Counted from the first letter of the stretch, positions 47,168 through 59,046 are shown. The stretch is 64,000 nucleotides of DNA from Nymphaea colorata (GCF_008831285.2 NC_045139.1:3634704-3698703); one strand, 5' to 3'. Numbers and translations: made by a program. Notes: generated from the sequence alone by a model not told the origin.

Positions 47168-48893
47168 AGAGCATCGAATATGATGTGTATTATTGCTCAC
47201 TGGAAGTTCTGGTAGGTTGTGTTCATCTCGAAAATCTTCATCAAGTTCGTATTCGTAGTTGAACCATTGAGTGGCAACACCTTTGCCATTTTGCAGGATA
47301 TGGTATTGGAATGCCCTCTTGGTTCCAATTGTTCCAAATTCTTCACCGTCTATTTCATTGTCAATTCCCTCCAATTCTACCCAGAAGCCATGGGCACTGT
47401 GTCTTGTCTCGGTTTTTTTAATGTAGAAGCAAAAATCTCTCTCGTCAGTTTTTTCAGCTGCAGAAAAATGGCGGCAAGGAAAGAGAACGAAAACAGAGTC
47501 AGTGACAAAACTGTTCAAATCCTATGTCGCGTGAATATGTATGAAAAAAATTAGTAGTTCTACTTTTAATCGTAAATCCAATTTCATAATCAGAATTTTA
47601 TCCCAGTCTGATTTTCACGTTCATACTTGAATCCAAATCCAAATTTTTCACAGAATCTGGCCGATTTTTAAAATAAAAGAGCATTGGATATAAGATATTT
47701 ATTGAAAACCAAATCTGGTTTGAATCTAAATGTGAAACCGATGGATGTTTATGTATATCTTCATTTGATAAAGTGTCATTTCTTAAATCTGTATCTGATC
47801 CCATTTTATAATCAAATATATATATTTTTTTTGCATGTCTTATTTTTTTGGAATAATAAGATATCTCATCCAAATCGATTATATTGACATCTCTATCAGC
47901 GATTGCGTTTTACTAACATCGTCATCCTTACTAAACCCTTCCTAGTATGACTCTTTAAATACATCTTTTCTCTACTTCCCTATTAGTATAGAAACAGATA
48001 CGTGGGCGGAACCATGGGCTGGCAGGGTCAAGGCACCCCCAAGATTTGGAAGAAAAGAATAATGGTTATAATTTTTTAAAACATTAATCTAATCCTTATA
48101 AAATTCTTGAAGTATACAATTTGACCCCAGCCAAAATTTTGGAAATTATATTTAGGTACCAGACAATATTCTTAGCACATAAGTTATGAAATCAAATCAC
48201 AAAAACCTTTGGTGGGTGTAGAGGTAGACAGACACAAAATACTCTTAAATCAACCATGTTGGTAAAAAAAAAAAAGATTTAACTCCTCTATGCTTTGAAG
48301 AGAGGGAGGGAGAGAGTGTGTGTGTGCTTGTGATAGAGAGAGAGAAAGGAGGAGGAGGCAGAACTAAACATGGCCTCATAATGGCACCCATAATCAGGGG
48401 CAAAGCCAGGATTTGGTTTAGGAACGAGCCAAATAATGCAACCTCAAATTTGGGTAGGGCCAAACTGAACCTAAATAAAAAAAATACATTGAACTACTAA
48501 TTTTTTTTTATTTTTTTAGTGTAAATTTTTTTTTCCAACTAGTTTGGGGCGGACCACGGCCTAGGCGGGCCCTCCCCTCCCTCCGCCCCTGCCCATAATC
48601 CCAAAAGAGAACTAAATACGTGGCTACAGCATGCCACCCACCCAACCTGACTGGTTGCGTTATGCATCATTTGGAGAGAGAGAGAGAGAGGGTAAGACAT
48701 TACCCACTAAGACCCAAGGCTCATATTTGTAGACATCAACATCCTTAATTCGACGGTGCTTGTTGGGGTGGTTAAGCTTTGGGATCAAGTGAGAGGATAT
48801 CAATGTGAAGTCTGTTAGAACCATGCTTAAAAGCCAATATAGTTCACTCTTTCTCACCTCTTGGTTGAGTGTTGCAACCCTCACCATGAACAC
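47168..48893 (-). pseudogene. NAC-domain transcription factor, best-preserved copy
   Basis: Minus strand. Exon 1 (about 48,860-48,704, donor 'gtaatg') encodes LISSHLIPKLNHP and DVDVYKYEPWVLV (subdomains A-B). After an intron of about 1.25 kb, exon 2 begins at 47,457 behind 'ctgcag' and encodes EKTDERDFCFYIKKTE, GFWVELEGIDNEIDGEEFGT, then IGTKRAFQYHI and WFNYEYELDEDF. This matches NAC subdomains C and D (YFF.P...G.WK.TG...I, then G.KK.LVFY, then T.W.M.EY.L). The junction is phase 1. The usual lysines and glycines of GYWKATG are replaced, and GFRFHPTDEE of subdomain A is not readable. The frame then runs into the AC microsatellite, so no normal C-terminal activation region follows. It is probably non-functional or a divergent family member. 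Confidence 0.6.
48395..48591. mobile_element. 197-bp hAT-type MITE
   Basis: Starts 'caggggcaaagccagg' and ends 'ccctccgcccctg', giving CAGGGGC inverted ends. It is flanked by the 8-bp duplication CCCATAAT (48,387-48,394 and 48,592-48,599). Copies 1 and 2 of the block have the single site at 32,786-32,793 and 37,892-37,899. Ends and 8-bp duplication are diagnostic of the hAT superfamily. No transposase. Confidence 0.9.
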
Positions 48894-49455
48894 CTACTTA
48901 TACTTCGAAAACAATGTGATTTCATTATCTTGTTTTGCTGTTGCTTCCATGCATCTGATATTTCTTTTTTAACTGTAGAAAATCTTTTTTTTTTTTAATT
49001 TCTCCCATGACAAGAATCTTTTCTATCTATATCTATTTCTTGAAAATCTTATAAAAGTCATGTAAATCTTATAATATCACCATCGTGGGAAAACACCATT
49101 TTTATGCTAGAATTGTCTATGGTAGTGGTCTCCAAAGGCTGAAATTTTATTAACTTGCTTATAAATAATCTTTTGAGCATAGCTTTTTCTGAAGTCCTAT
49201 GACGTTAACGGAGTAAAAAGAAAAAAAAAGCATTTCATAGTTTGCTAAAATTATTTTTGAAGTAACTAAAAAGTTTGGAAAACAAATCTTAGTGGATGTA
49301 GTTACAAATACTACTTGCCAAAACAAAGTTGTGATATGAAATTAAAATAAATTAAAGCACTTTTATGGATAGCTAGTTGCTTAGATTTGTTGCTTCAAGA
49401 TATCAAAAAAGTATATTGTTATAAGATTTTGTGATCGTGGATTTAACTTGTTTTA

Positions 49456-49849
49456 ACTAAATATTTGGCTGTACAATTATTATTGTTGAGGACAATGTCG
49501 CCCAAAGGTACACATTGAATTTTTTCTATGGTCATCCAACCAGAAGACCAAAACTTAGATGTGATTTCATAATATCAAAAGGGAAATTGGTATATTGTTG
49601 AATATTGCCTTATTATTGTGCATTGTAATGCTTCAAAATTTCATTTTTTTTCTTCATATTTCTGTTGATAAATTTATCTATGTGGAATAAATTAATGGTC
49701 CCAAGAAGCATAACTCACTTGGGAGTGCATTATACGGCGTGGCTTGGAACTTGTTCGGGGGAAGCCCTATATGCAAGTTAAAGTACATTGAGATTTTGCT
49801 ACTAAGTACCACACAGATACACAAATTAATTGACATCATTTAGTATTAC
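49456..49849. other. Non-genic stretch
   Basis: No gene or clear repeat seen. It follows the abrupt end of repeat E at about 49,455. Confidence 0.4.
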
Positions 49850-50262
49850 CCTTATTGCTTGATCAATCACAAACTCAAATACATTCAAACATCTAAAGTT
49901 CCACAGGCATCTAAACAAATGTGCAAACTCTCTTTTCAAATGTAAAATTAAAGCATCCCCCAGCTAGCTAAAGATGAAAGTATAAAAAAGAAGAGAAAGA
50001 AGAACATACAAAGTGACATCTAGTGGTTTCATTGTGCTCCAGCTGAAGGGTCTTTGGCCGATGGTACTTTTGGTCCTTTGTTTGGTAGTTGATACAACCG
50101 GTTCTTGTACCCACATATCTTCTCAAGGTGTTCCAACAGGAACAAAAGAGTCAAAATCATGAACTTAAAGGACAGCTTGTTCCACTGCATCGGGCGGATA
50201 ACATCCAAAGAAAATTCAGCTCGTGCGAAGAGGCAGCTAGCGTTCTTTTATAGAACATGAAC
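49850..50262 (-). pseudogene. C-terminal exon and 3' region, small membrane-protein family (50-kb copy)
   Basis: The minus-strand frame from about 50,238 to the stop at 50,029 encodes ARAEFSLDVIRPMQWNKLS, a hydrophobic FMILTLLFLLEHLEK, then a polar tail with YKNRLYQLPNKGPKVPSAKD. It is paralogous to 19,675-19,442, including the 3' flank. The polar tail is longer than in the 19-kb copy, whose frame ends soon after LEM. No upstream exon is visible before the gag relic. The family is not recognised. Confidence 0.5.
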
Positions 50263-50454
50263 GTAACGCTCTCCATACGGTACAGTTTGAATTTTGCATT
50301 CTGTCCTACCATATTCTTTTATTTGTTCATGCTGTCATATATATATATTTTTTTCAAAAGCAAATGCAATAATAGTAAATGAGTTGACGGATTTGAATTA
50401 ATTAAATTGTAGCTTTAGCAAGATTCCAATGGAACAAATAGCAAATGATAAGTA

Positions 50455-50910
50455 CTTCTGGTCTCGCCGATCATCTTTCTTACCGCCGTGGTCAGACTTC
50501 TTCGCAGCCTTGAAGGTATCAGTGTAGCTTTTGCGTTGGGTATCTGCCAAGCGCTCACCTACAATATATGCTTACTCCAAGGTCTCTGGATTCGATCCTT
50601 CTACGTTGGTCTGGGCCTAAGATTGGAGTCCTATGATGAACCAGTGAAATTTATTTTTTTCTGGCATCATAAGCACGTTCAACATGACCTTCTGATATGC
50701 CCGGATGTAATCTCTCAAAGCGTCAGTTTGCTTTAGGTTTACGACCAACCTATAAGCATGCCTCTCGGCATCGACGGACATAAAGTATCCCTTCAACTGT
50801 TTGAGGAGGTCATCGAAGGAAGTAATCGTGCAATCAGCATTCTCAATATCTAACATTTTCCGCCTCCACCAAGCTGCAGCATCCCCCGAACAACACATTT
50901 TTAAATTTGC
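50455..50910 (-). pseudogene. Ty3/gypsy-type retrotransposon gag relic
   Basis: The minus-strand peptide begins CCSGDAAAWWRRKM and continues through KQLKGYFM and LRDYIRAYQKVM to FIIGLQS. This is the plant retrotransposon gag domain pattern (GDA-WW, then L-F, then RDYV-F, then F--GL). Two in-frame stops follow, but the homologous reading continues through AYIVGERLAD to about 50,455. The element has no visible LTR, protease or reverse transcriptase nearby, so this is a fragment. Confidence 0.8.
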
Positions 50911-51480
50911 ATTCTTGCGATAAATTTACCATATTTTTCAAATTGTCTATACAGTCATACTTTATTTTTTAAAAAAATCATATGCAATAATATTTTCAGC
51001 TTACTCATAATAAATATATTGACGGATTTAAATTAGTTAAACTATAATTTTCATAACACCGGTATTTGTCATAGCTAGTGACAAGCACAAATTTAGACCA
51101 TGTCTAATGACAAAAAGTGTTGTTGCCAAGGTGATTAATTTACTTAGTGGTGAAAAACGACTTTTTTGTTTTTAAATTGGTAAAACCGTTTGAAATTCTG
51201 ACATGATTAGAGATGTCAAGAGATCACATGTACCTTTCATCTTATCGGATGCTCATTCCTCACGCGTTCATATTTCATTTCTGATTCGGACACAGAAACC
51301 TAATATAATATTTGAATCCAAAAAACTGAACCTAATTACGATCCAGTTTTCAAATCCACAATTGCTTTTCAATCCGACTTTCAAATTATATGGACGTTTA
51401 ATGTAGGATATTTTTCTAAATTAAATCTGAGTCGGTACCTATCCAAATTAAAAACCAATCGTACATTTAAAAAAAAAATC
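50911..51480. other. Non-genic stretch
   Basis: No gene. A 'tgattagagatgtcaa' at about 51,204 resembles a hAT-like end; a related 'ccctaatca' lies near 51,893, but the two are not convincing as a pair. Confidence 0.35.
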
Positions 51481-51840
51481 CGATCGGATGTCTTTTTGCC
51501 ATCTCAATCTGTGTCATTTCCATGGGAATCCGATCCATTTAGTCCAGATCCAAGATTGCTGTATCTGGATCTGGTCCAACCCTGTCCTTTTTCGGATCGT
51601 TTGTTCTTACGACCACATTCAAGGCAGAAGTCGGGGGTTTCTCCGGGTCGGGCTGTTCTTTCCTCATCGGATTTTGGGCGAATCAAAAACTCCGACGACC
51701 GCTTCCCCTGGCCAACGAGATTTGGGGAGGAGAGATCGTGAACAAGCGGAGCAGGCGACGGCACTGGAGGACGCAGATAAGCAGCGGCCATTTCTCCGGC
51801 GAATACATAAGGGCCGCCGCTTACATCACCCATAAGATGT
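51481..51840. other. GC-rich insert, no gene recognised
   Basis: A clear local rise in GC, with open frames on both strands and short overlapping peptides rich in S, R and P. It resembles plant gene 5' regions in composition, like 35.9-36.4 kb. No domain, start context or splice pair could be supported. Confidence 0.3.
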
Positions 51841-51947
51841 CAACTGATCCGATAAACCTTTTACCATATCCTACTTTAGGGATGTCAACACATCCCTAAT
51901 CACCCACATGGCCATCTTCAGCAAACACAACCGATTTGGCTATAAAT

Positions 51948-52965
51948 ATTAAGTAAATTCTTCGAATGAACAGTTTTTCGATGATTGAGAAAAATATATT
52001 CAAACAATCCTATTTAGGTTAATCATCAAAAAACACCCATATGATAAGTTGTTAGAGAAATTTAAAACAACTTCCTTAACCTTTGATGTTTACAACCAAA
52101 TAATAGTTTGCAATTAGTGAATCAATTTGCATTTTGCTTCCAAGCTTCTATGTCCAAATGTTTTGGCGAAAGTAACAATTCATAGTTAATATCGAGCTTA
52201 TCAAGGCCACTTAGGCGATGCAGGGGTTAGTAAGAGTTTATATTTAATTTTTTTTATTCAATTTCAGAAAACATCCAATATTTATTTTTTAAATATGTAT
52301 ATTATTTTAGTTTATGAATAAAAAAAAAAAACAGGACATCGCTACGATGTCTATGGATTGGTATGCCCATATCGATGAGCAAACTCATGATGCTACCAAG
52401 CGAACAAAAGTTAACAACATTACAAAAATCTACAAGTCGTTGCAAATGTTGAATATTATATTTGCAAGGTACATGCTCTTGCTTAAAGGCCCCATAGTCT
52501 AGTGTCATTTTTGTGGCGAGAGAATGATCTTGTTTGAAGACTCGAGAAAATTGATAGGTGTTAAACATTTGTATGTCAGAAACAGTCTCAACTCTATACC
52601 TTTTTTAAATGAGCTGTTGAAAAAAAAAAAACAATGACAAATATATTGAGAAATTTTTGTCACTTTTATTTCATTATTTTTCTCTTAATTGCCAATTTGG
52701 AAAACATAAAAAGATGATATATATACGAATGATTTATCTGCTTATTCTTCTCTTAATCATTCTGTTGAAATTGGTAGGTGTAAAACATTTGTCTTAACAC
52801 CTACCAATTTTTTCTCCAAGTCATTTACTATTAACAAGTTTTTCTGCTTATTCTTCTCTTAATCATCAATCTTTTCAAAGATTTTTTTACTGTTAGATAC
52901 AGGAATGTTGTGAATATATTTCTCTCAATCATCAAAATACTGTTCATTCGAAGAATTCACTTAAT
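51948..52965. mobile_element. 1.0-kb element with 55-bp terminal inverted repeats
   Basis: The left end (51,948-52,002; 'aattcttcgaatgaacagt', 'gatgattgaga') is the reverse complement of 52,911-52,965 with a few mismatches. A diverged end also occurs near 57,017-57,080. The interior has a 14-bp hairpin (52,768-52,781 and 52,797-52,810) and a 62-codon frame without recognised domain. No transposase. Confidence 0.65.
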
Positions 52966-52968
52966 GTT

Positions 52969-53529
52969 GTGAATATATTTTTCTAAATACAAACCAAGTT
53001 CCTGGGTACCAAGCAAAACAACACAGCTTGCAAATATGCTCATTTCTGCAGTGGAAGACAGCCCAACGAAGCCGAGACGATTGAATAAACCTGCTCCTTA
53101 ACAGGAACAGCTCGGGTGAACCCCAACCCACGATGTCTTCCAAGAACACAATAAGAAATCTCTGAGAAGGACCAGACTTGATCCAGCTTAAAACCCTCAC
53201 ATAGGTCACCTTATTAGTTATATTTGGACGTCATATGTCGAATGGGAATTAGGCAAGCACAATACAGAGTAATGTATCAGTAAACATGAACCCAATTCAG
53301 CTGCTTCTATGCAAAGTGAGTCACTTATTCACGCAAACTTCACCAGCCTAAAGCAGAAACATACGATAACAGAGATCCCACCAAATATTTTCAACAGTTT
53401 TCCTTCTTTCTTTTTTCACTTTTTGCTCAACACTATTATACTAGTAACTGAGCAAAGTTGGCACTTCATATAAGGAAACATGCTACATATAAAAAAACAT
53501 ACTTCTTATTTTCAGCCTTTGAATAACAT
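52969..53529. other. Non-genic stretch
   Basis: No gene is recognised. An 82-codon minus frame at 53,209-52,961 has no motif I can name. Confidence 0.35.
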
Positions 53530-54170
53530 TTTGAGGTGAATGTTATTGCAGTTTTTCCAACTCAACTCGTACATGGATTATCATTATCATTTGATCTCTT
53601 TTTTGGCTGGCTGGATCGTTTCCACTTACATTTTTTAGATGGTCGGACTCTTCATCACTTGGACTACATTTGGATAGACTGGACTCTTCATCACTTGGAC
53701 TACATTTCGATTGACTGCATAGAACATAGCAACATTCTAAAACTTAAAAAACAAGCAAACTCACTATCATGGCTGGCTGTCGGATACTCCATCACTTGGA
53801 TAGTACTTCGTATTCATCCGCTTACTTCTCTCAACATGAGAACCATGGACCAGTGTTCACAAAAGCTGAGACAAAACTCTGCAGTGAAAGTGAACATGAG
53901 TCAAGATTACCCTATACAACCGAAAATCTTGGGCACAGAAGAAAATGCCATAAAAACGCTCTTGAGCAGAAAAGAAAATGCCCTAAAAACGCTTTAAAGT
54001 AAGACAATGACTGATCGAAGAAGCCGAAACAAAAACAAAAAACAAACTCGCCATGACAAAAACTAGCACCAAAAGAGAAACAAAAGACACGAAAGAACAT
54101 GATACTTATACAAGGAAGAGATGAAGAGATGTGTGCGAAAGGAAACATGATCGACAAGGTTGCCACACGA
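53530..54170 (-). pseudogene. Diverged member of the array/membrane-protein family
   Basis: 53,725-53,990 aligns with array units at about 5,870-6,225: 'acattctaaaac', 'atggctggc', 'cggatactccatcactt', 'cttcgtattcatcc', 'ccagtgttcacaaaa', and 'gggcacagaagaaaatgcc' appear in the same order and orientation. The minus-strand frame at 54,166-53,912 is phenylalanine- and cysteine-rich, with a repeated HFLFC/HFLLC segment. It is a decayed and partly rearranged copy. No intact product. Confidence 0.45.
53645..53716. repeat. 36-bp tandem duplication
   Basis: 'ggactcttcatcacttggac' plus 16 bases occurs twice in a row (53,645-53,680 and 53,681-53,716). A third, diverged match lies at 53,788-53,810. 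Confidence 0.85.
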
Positions 54171-54346
54171 TTAGAAAACCACCACTAAAAGGTGGGAAAG
54201 GACAAGCATCAAAGCGAGAGCACGAACAAGTCGTGAGAGAGAAGCAGCGCAGGACAGCAAGAAAATAGAGAGAATGAACATGGAAGGGAAGAAACAGGAA
54301 CAAAAGGAGTAGAGAGAGGGAGAGAGAGAACATCATCGTTCAATCT

Positions 54347-54461
54347 ACAAACTCGCCTTTCATGCTTTCAAGATTTCTTCTTGCAAGTGAAACGAGACAA
54401 ACTCGCCTTTCATGCTTTCGGGATTTAACGAGACAAAGACAAACTCGCCTTTGATGCTCAG
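54347..54461. repeat. Three spaced copies of a 23-bp motif
   Basis: 'acaaactcgcctttcatgct' occurs at 54,347 and 54,397, and in a variant form (ttgatgct) at 54,439. Spacing is 50 and 42 bases. Confidence 0.8.
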
Positions 54462-56284
54462 AAGAGCTCAACTGGTTACATTTATAGAGCGAAGGAGAGC
54501 AATGGCGTATCAAGGTTGGTGGAATCATCGCTACCTCTCATCATTACTTTCGCTTTGCGAGACAGCGCTGTGAGGCGGATCGCTTCTCTCTGGAACAGCT
54601 ATAGTTTTCCTTTTATTACAGCACAATGGAGGAAGAAACAAACGCAAACAAGAGAGAAGCAGGGAGAGCGAGAGAGAGAGAGTCATCATTACCCCGCCAT
54701 TGCTTTTCTCAAAAATATTGGACAATCAATGCGGAGAAGAAATTGGGCACTCAGAACCGAACCTTCCTCATGACTCTGTGGTTTGTTTTAGTATTCTTTG
54801 GTCTGACCAGCCCCTACCTTCTTTTCTTCTTCCGACACACAAATAATAATAATAATGCGTTCTTGTAAACCAAGACTAGAAGAAAGCTTTTTATGGGGAA
54901 TGAGGAGCTGATCCTGCAGCTTTGATTTATTAGCGAAGAATTGTATATGTATCAAGGAATTGCTCTCAACATGATCACTTCATGATTTTTTTGCTTTCAA
55001 CATAAGTTTGCAATATTTTGGATCGAAGGGGCTCGCTTTGACCGTTAGGAGTAGGTAACCCGTTCCCTGTCTGATCTGTGCCAATATTTTGGATCGATCT
55101 GTGCAATTGGGTAAGATGTGGCAAAAATAGATCCTTCCAGCTCCCTCAATCTTGCTCAGATAACTTTTTCATGACTGTAAATGATGAACTAAGGTAAGTG
55201 TAGTAGGTTGAAGAACATTATTCTTCTGTAATAAATTGATTGCATATGTACATTACAGCCGCAAGTTTATGAGCGGATCCATAAATCATTCGAAATATAC
55301 ATTATACCTTTTGGATCAAGTAAAAAGTTTGGGTGTTTAAAAGTAAAAAAACTAACTTTACTGTCAGTAATTGCTCAGACTCATGAGTGTTTTTGGTAAA
55401 TTGCGATCAACGGAACAAAAAAGCCAATCAAAATCATGAATGTCAATCTTGTAAGAAACAGGGATAAGTCTACTACCAAGAATCATGATTAATTTAAAAA
55501 GGCGAATTATCTTGAGGTGATTTTCGTGCTGACAGTCGACAGTAGCAGAGTAAACCGGAAAGATCAATTTACTAAGTCTCCTATGCGACGTTATAGTGAA
55601 AAAATAGTCCTTGATATGAAAATTTCAAAAGAGGAGAACAAAATTTCAAAAGATAGTCATCAATGATGCTCACAAGGTCCCATGCGACGTCGTCGTCGTC
55701 GGAGGCTCTCTCTCTCTCTGATCGCCGTTCCCTGCACTCTCTCTCTTGTGCTTTCTCTGCCATTTCTCTGCTCTGCGACGTCTCTTTCTCCCTGCGACGA
55801 GTAGAGTTCGTAACGTGTGCTGTGGTCAAGAGAGAGAGAGACCACGGGGTTTTTGATCCGTGAGTCCCCATTTCCTTGGTCGTTGTCCCCTGAAAATTAA
55901 CGTCACCGATATCGAGACGAACACAAGCTGTTCCTTCATTTAATGTTTTAACTAATGTTTTCCATCTCCCTCTACCGGCGTTACTTCCCCATATGTTGTG
56001 TGAAGCGGCAGTTTTATTACCTCATCTCTGCTTCTCCCAAAAATCTTTGATAATCACAGCTAAAAAACTTCGAATTATCTAATGTTATGCGCATCTCTTT
56101 TAAATGCGAATAAAGGAAAGTCTTATTTCGTATTTAAGTTTAATTTCAAGATCCAAATTATCTAATGTGAATCTGACTTTTAAACTTACGATAAAATACA
56201 AATAAACATTTGATATACTAGCTAAATTCATCTGGCTACAATATTTGACCGGACATTTGATATACTAGGTAAAGTCACTATATA
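54462..56284. other. Non-genic stretch with GA/CT-rich islands
   Basis: Islands of GA/CT-rich, GC-elevated sequence at 54,500-54,700 and 55,670-55,865 look like gene 5' regions, but no coding exon with plausible splice sites or domain was found. An (AAT)n tract lies at 54,841-54,856. Confidence 0.4.
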
Positions 56285-56700
56285 GTGGTCTTGAAACTCA
56301 GATCTACATGAACTCCAATTCTATATGTCAAATTTGGTTGTAATTAGGGAAAAGATGCTAGTAAGTGGAAAAGTTAATAAGAAGTTAGCTAATATAAAAA
56401 GTTTTGTAACATGACCATGCTGACATAGATAGCACAATAGTTCTAGAAATTCTAGAACGCTTTTATGTTTTAAACGAGCACATGGACGCCCATGTGCAAG
56501 CCTAAGCTCGGTGATGTCTTAAAATATGAGCTTAATTCTATTCAGTTTAGGTAAGAAAATTATCTAATTTGGTCTAATATTTACTTTGAAGCGTTCCCCT
56601 ATCCCACAATCTTGTATTATTTTATAGAGATGTTTGGTCGTTATGGCAAAATATTACCACATGGAAGCATGGAGAACACCTTCTAGGGGTGAGCAAGGGA
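56285..56700. repeat. Repeat F, copy 2
   Basis: Matches 16,420-16,870 with small deletions. The following 56,720-56,830 resembles 39,390-39,510 ('agttgaa.tataattttt'). Confidence 0.65.
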
Positions 56701-57484
56701 TTTTTATTGTGGAAGCTGAACAATAATTTCAAAATTTTAATAAGAGTTGAAATATAATTTTTCGAAAAAATTTATATGAGTTAAACTAAATTTTGGGCAG
56801 TACAATTAAATGTTTTAGCAATAATGTGCCCACTGCTTTTCAAACAAGTGGACCATTGAATTTAAAGTTCTCATAAAGTTTGTCAGTTTTAAGTTGAAAG
56901 TCTTGTTTTCAATATTGTGGGGGAAGCAAAGTTCATGAACTTTTATATTCGAGTTCCAACTTCACCTCTCCTCGTTATTTATAACCGAAATTTCTTACTC
57001 CGCCAATATGAAGGAAGGAATGTTGTGAATATACTTTTCTCTATCATCAAAAAACTACCAATTCAAAGACTTCACATAATGAAATGAAAAAAGGAAAAGG
57101 AGATTATTAGCCGGGAAAGAAAGCAGGGATAATAGTTTTAGTTGATCAACAATTTTAAGGAGACGGAAATAGGTTAAAATGCATTGACAAGCATGCCCAT
57201 ATGCTGCATCATTTGCAAAATAGTTGGATCTTTAGAAGAGGTAGGAGGCAAGAGTGGTATGTGTGGGCAATTTCATAGGTACCCTACAAACTTCTTGTTA
57301 TCTTTATGTTGATATTTTTCAATAATTTTTGTATTCAGATATTAGTGTGTATCTAGTGCCGCTCAACCAGGGCTCGTCTTTAAAGCTAATATTGACCACA
57401 ATGTTAGGTTCACTTAAGTTTTATGCTAGATTGACAGCATGCTTACAAACACGTACACGTAAGAGATCGCCATTAAATGGACAA
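56701..57484. other. Non-genic stretch
   Basis: No gene. Contains the diverged end of the 51.95-kb transposon family near 57,017-57,080. Confidence 0.4.
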
Positions 57485-58460
57485 CAAATTGTTAATAAAG
57501 TCACTATAACGAGTTCTTATCATGGGCCATTTCTAATGCCAACAACCAAATATTAAAATATTCATTGTAAGGATGGAGCTCTAGCTATATATAAAAAAAT
57601 TACATCAATCGTCGAGCCGATTCAATTGAGTTGTAGATAATGGGAAAAAAAATTACTATACTCATGTCAAAAAGCTGCTAAACTATTTAAGAACAACCCA
57701 AAATGAAATAAACTTTGAAAACTAAAAATAAAAATTGTGTGAAACATTTAGAAATAAATCAAATCGATTTTCCTCCAATTCAATTTTAATGAGTAGATTG
57801 AGATAATTTGCCACATTGGTTGCAAGCCTTTCTCTCTCAAACAAAGTCACCATTCTCTCCTTGAGAACGTGAATTAAGGCGTTTTTCTTTTACCGTACCA
57901 ATATGTCTTGGTTTGCGATAACACATTATTATTATTATTATTATTACTATTGCTATTATTATTGTTATTATCATTAATAGAGATATATTTTGATAATTTT
58001 ACATGTGAAATTTTTTTAAACTCCAATTTTGCCAAATAGGGAGAGTGGTCTTCCATTTAACTAGCAAGGGCATTTTTGTTATTTACAACTACTAATGCAT
58101 GGTCCCACATTAGAGGCCATAACATATAGACCACCCTAGTAAATAAGTGAATAACAAATAACCTCATAATTAACTTTTAAACCTCTTTTTTCAAAAGGTT
58201 GCTAAACTTTTGCATGTAATTGTCAAACAGCCTCCTCTCTCTAAAAAATTATTAAAAAATAATAAAATAAAATGTATAATTGCCCTTCTCAAACAATTTT
58301 TTATTTTAAAAAAAATATTGACAAAATATTTGGAGCCGGAGGACAAAAATCTTATCTATGACGGGAGGGTGGACCGTTATAAGAGGTTTTCAATTTTCAT
58401 ATTTTTGATAAATAGTTTTGAGAAATTATTTGAAAATAGTGTTTTTTTAATTTTGCTTTT
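57485..58460. repeat. Diverged R1 copy
   Basis: Follows 10,010-11,250: 'atgccaacaaccaaatatta', 'tttctctctcaaacaaagtc', an (ATT)n tract (57,926-57,965), 'gccaaatagggagag' and 'aactagcaagggcattttt' occur in order. Noncoding. Confidence 0.7.
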
Positions 58461-58556
58461 ATTGTAAGGTCGATTGGTGTGTACATCTTATAAAAAAAAA
58501 TAGCTCATGATTTAGGTATAGTTAAAAATATACATTAATGTGTGTAACACAATAGC

Positions 58557-58724
58557 TAATGTAAATTAACAAACATAAAAAATAAGAAAAATTTAGTCGC
58601 TTATTTTCATATTTTTGTTGTCTGTAGTTATTTAAATATCTAATGTAAATTAACAAACATAAAAAATAAGAAAAAATTAGTCTCTTATTTTCACATTTTT
58701 GTTGTCTCTAGTTATTTAAAACAA
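58557..58724. repeat. 84-bp tandem duplication
   Basis: The unit beginning 'taatgtaaattaacaaacat' occurs at 58,557 and 58,641 with a few differences. Confidence 0.85.
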
Positions 58725-58950
58725 TATAACAGTTTATTTTTTCTCAAAGAAATTTCCACCTCAATAATTGTTTTGCCGAACAGGTGGCTTGTATTCCCGA
58801 GACAATTTCGGTGGTGTTAATTTTCGGCCAAAGTCCCGGATTAAATTCCCGGTGCTTTCTCCTCGTAACCACGGCCTAAAGAAACAGCAGCACGCATGAT
58901 ACGAGAGGCTTACCCTACGTGTTCAGAGCAAAAGACCAGAGACCCCAGAG

Positions 58951-59046
58951 ACTACGGGTTCAGAGAAAAAGAAAGGTTACAGGCCAGAGAGCCCAGAGAC
59001 TACGCATTCAGAGAAAAAGAAAGGTTACAGGCCAGAGAGCCCAGAG
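58951..59046 (+). repeat. 48-bp tandem repeat coding a charged 16-residue unit
   Basis: Two 48-bp units (58,951-58,998; 58,999-59,046) lie in a 62-codon frame from 58,896. Each encodes DYxFREKERLQAREPR. The length is a multiple of three, so the frame is kept. Whether it is translated is unknown. It may be leader sequence upstream of the LRR-TIR locus. Confidence 0.7.

Larger units (their letters stand above)
46671..49455. repeat. Triplicated block U, copy 3 (most complete)
   Basis: Contains the AC microsatellite (46,970-47,170), the longest NAC exon 2, the NAC exon 1 and a shortened repeat E tail. The intron region also holds two hAT-like insertions, one starting near 48,003 ('gggcggaaccatgggctgg') and the clean one at 48,395-48,591. 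Confidence 0.75.

Noticed and set aside
51204-51900. hAT element bounded by 'tagagatgtcaa' and 'acatcccta'
   Set aside because: The two ends are not convincing inverted repeats and no 8-bp duplication was found.
53536-53997. 153-codon plus-strand frame
   Set aside because: It spans a 36-bp tandem duplication and DNA paralogous to the opposite-strand array family; no codon bias or domain.
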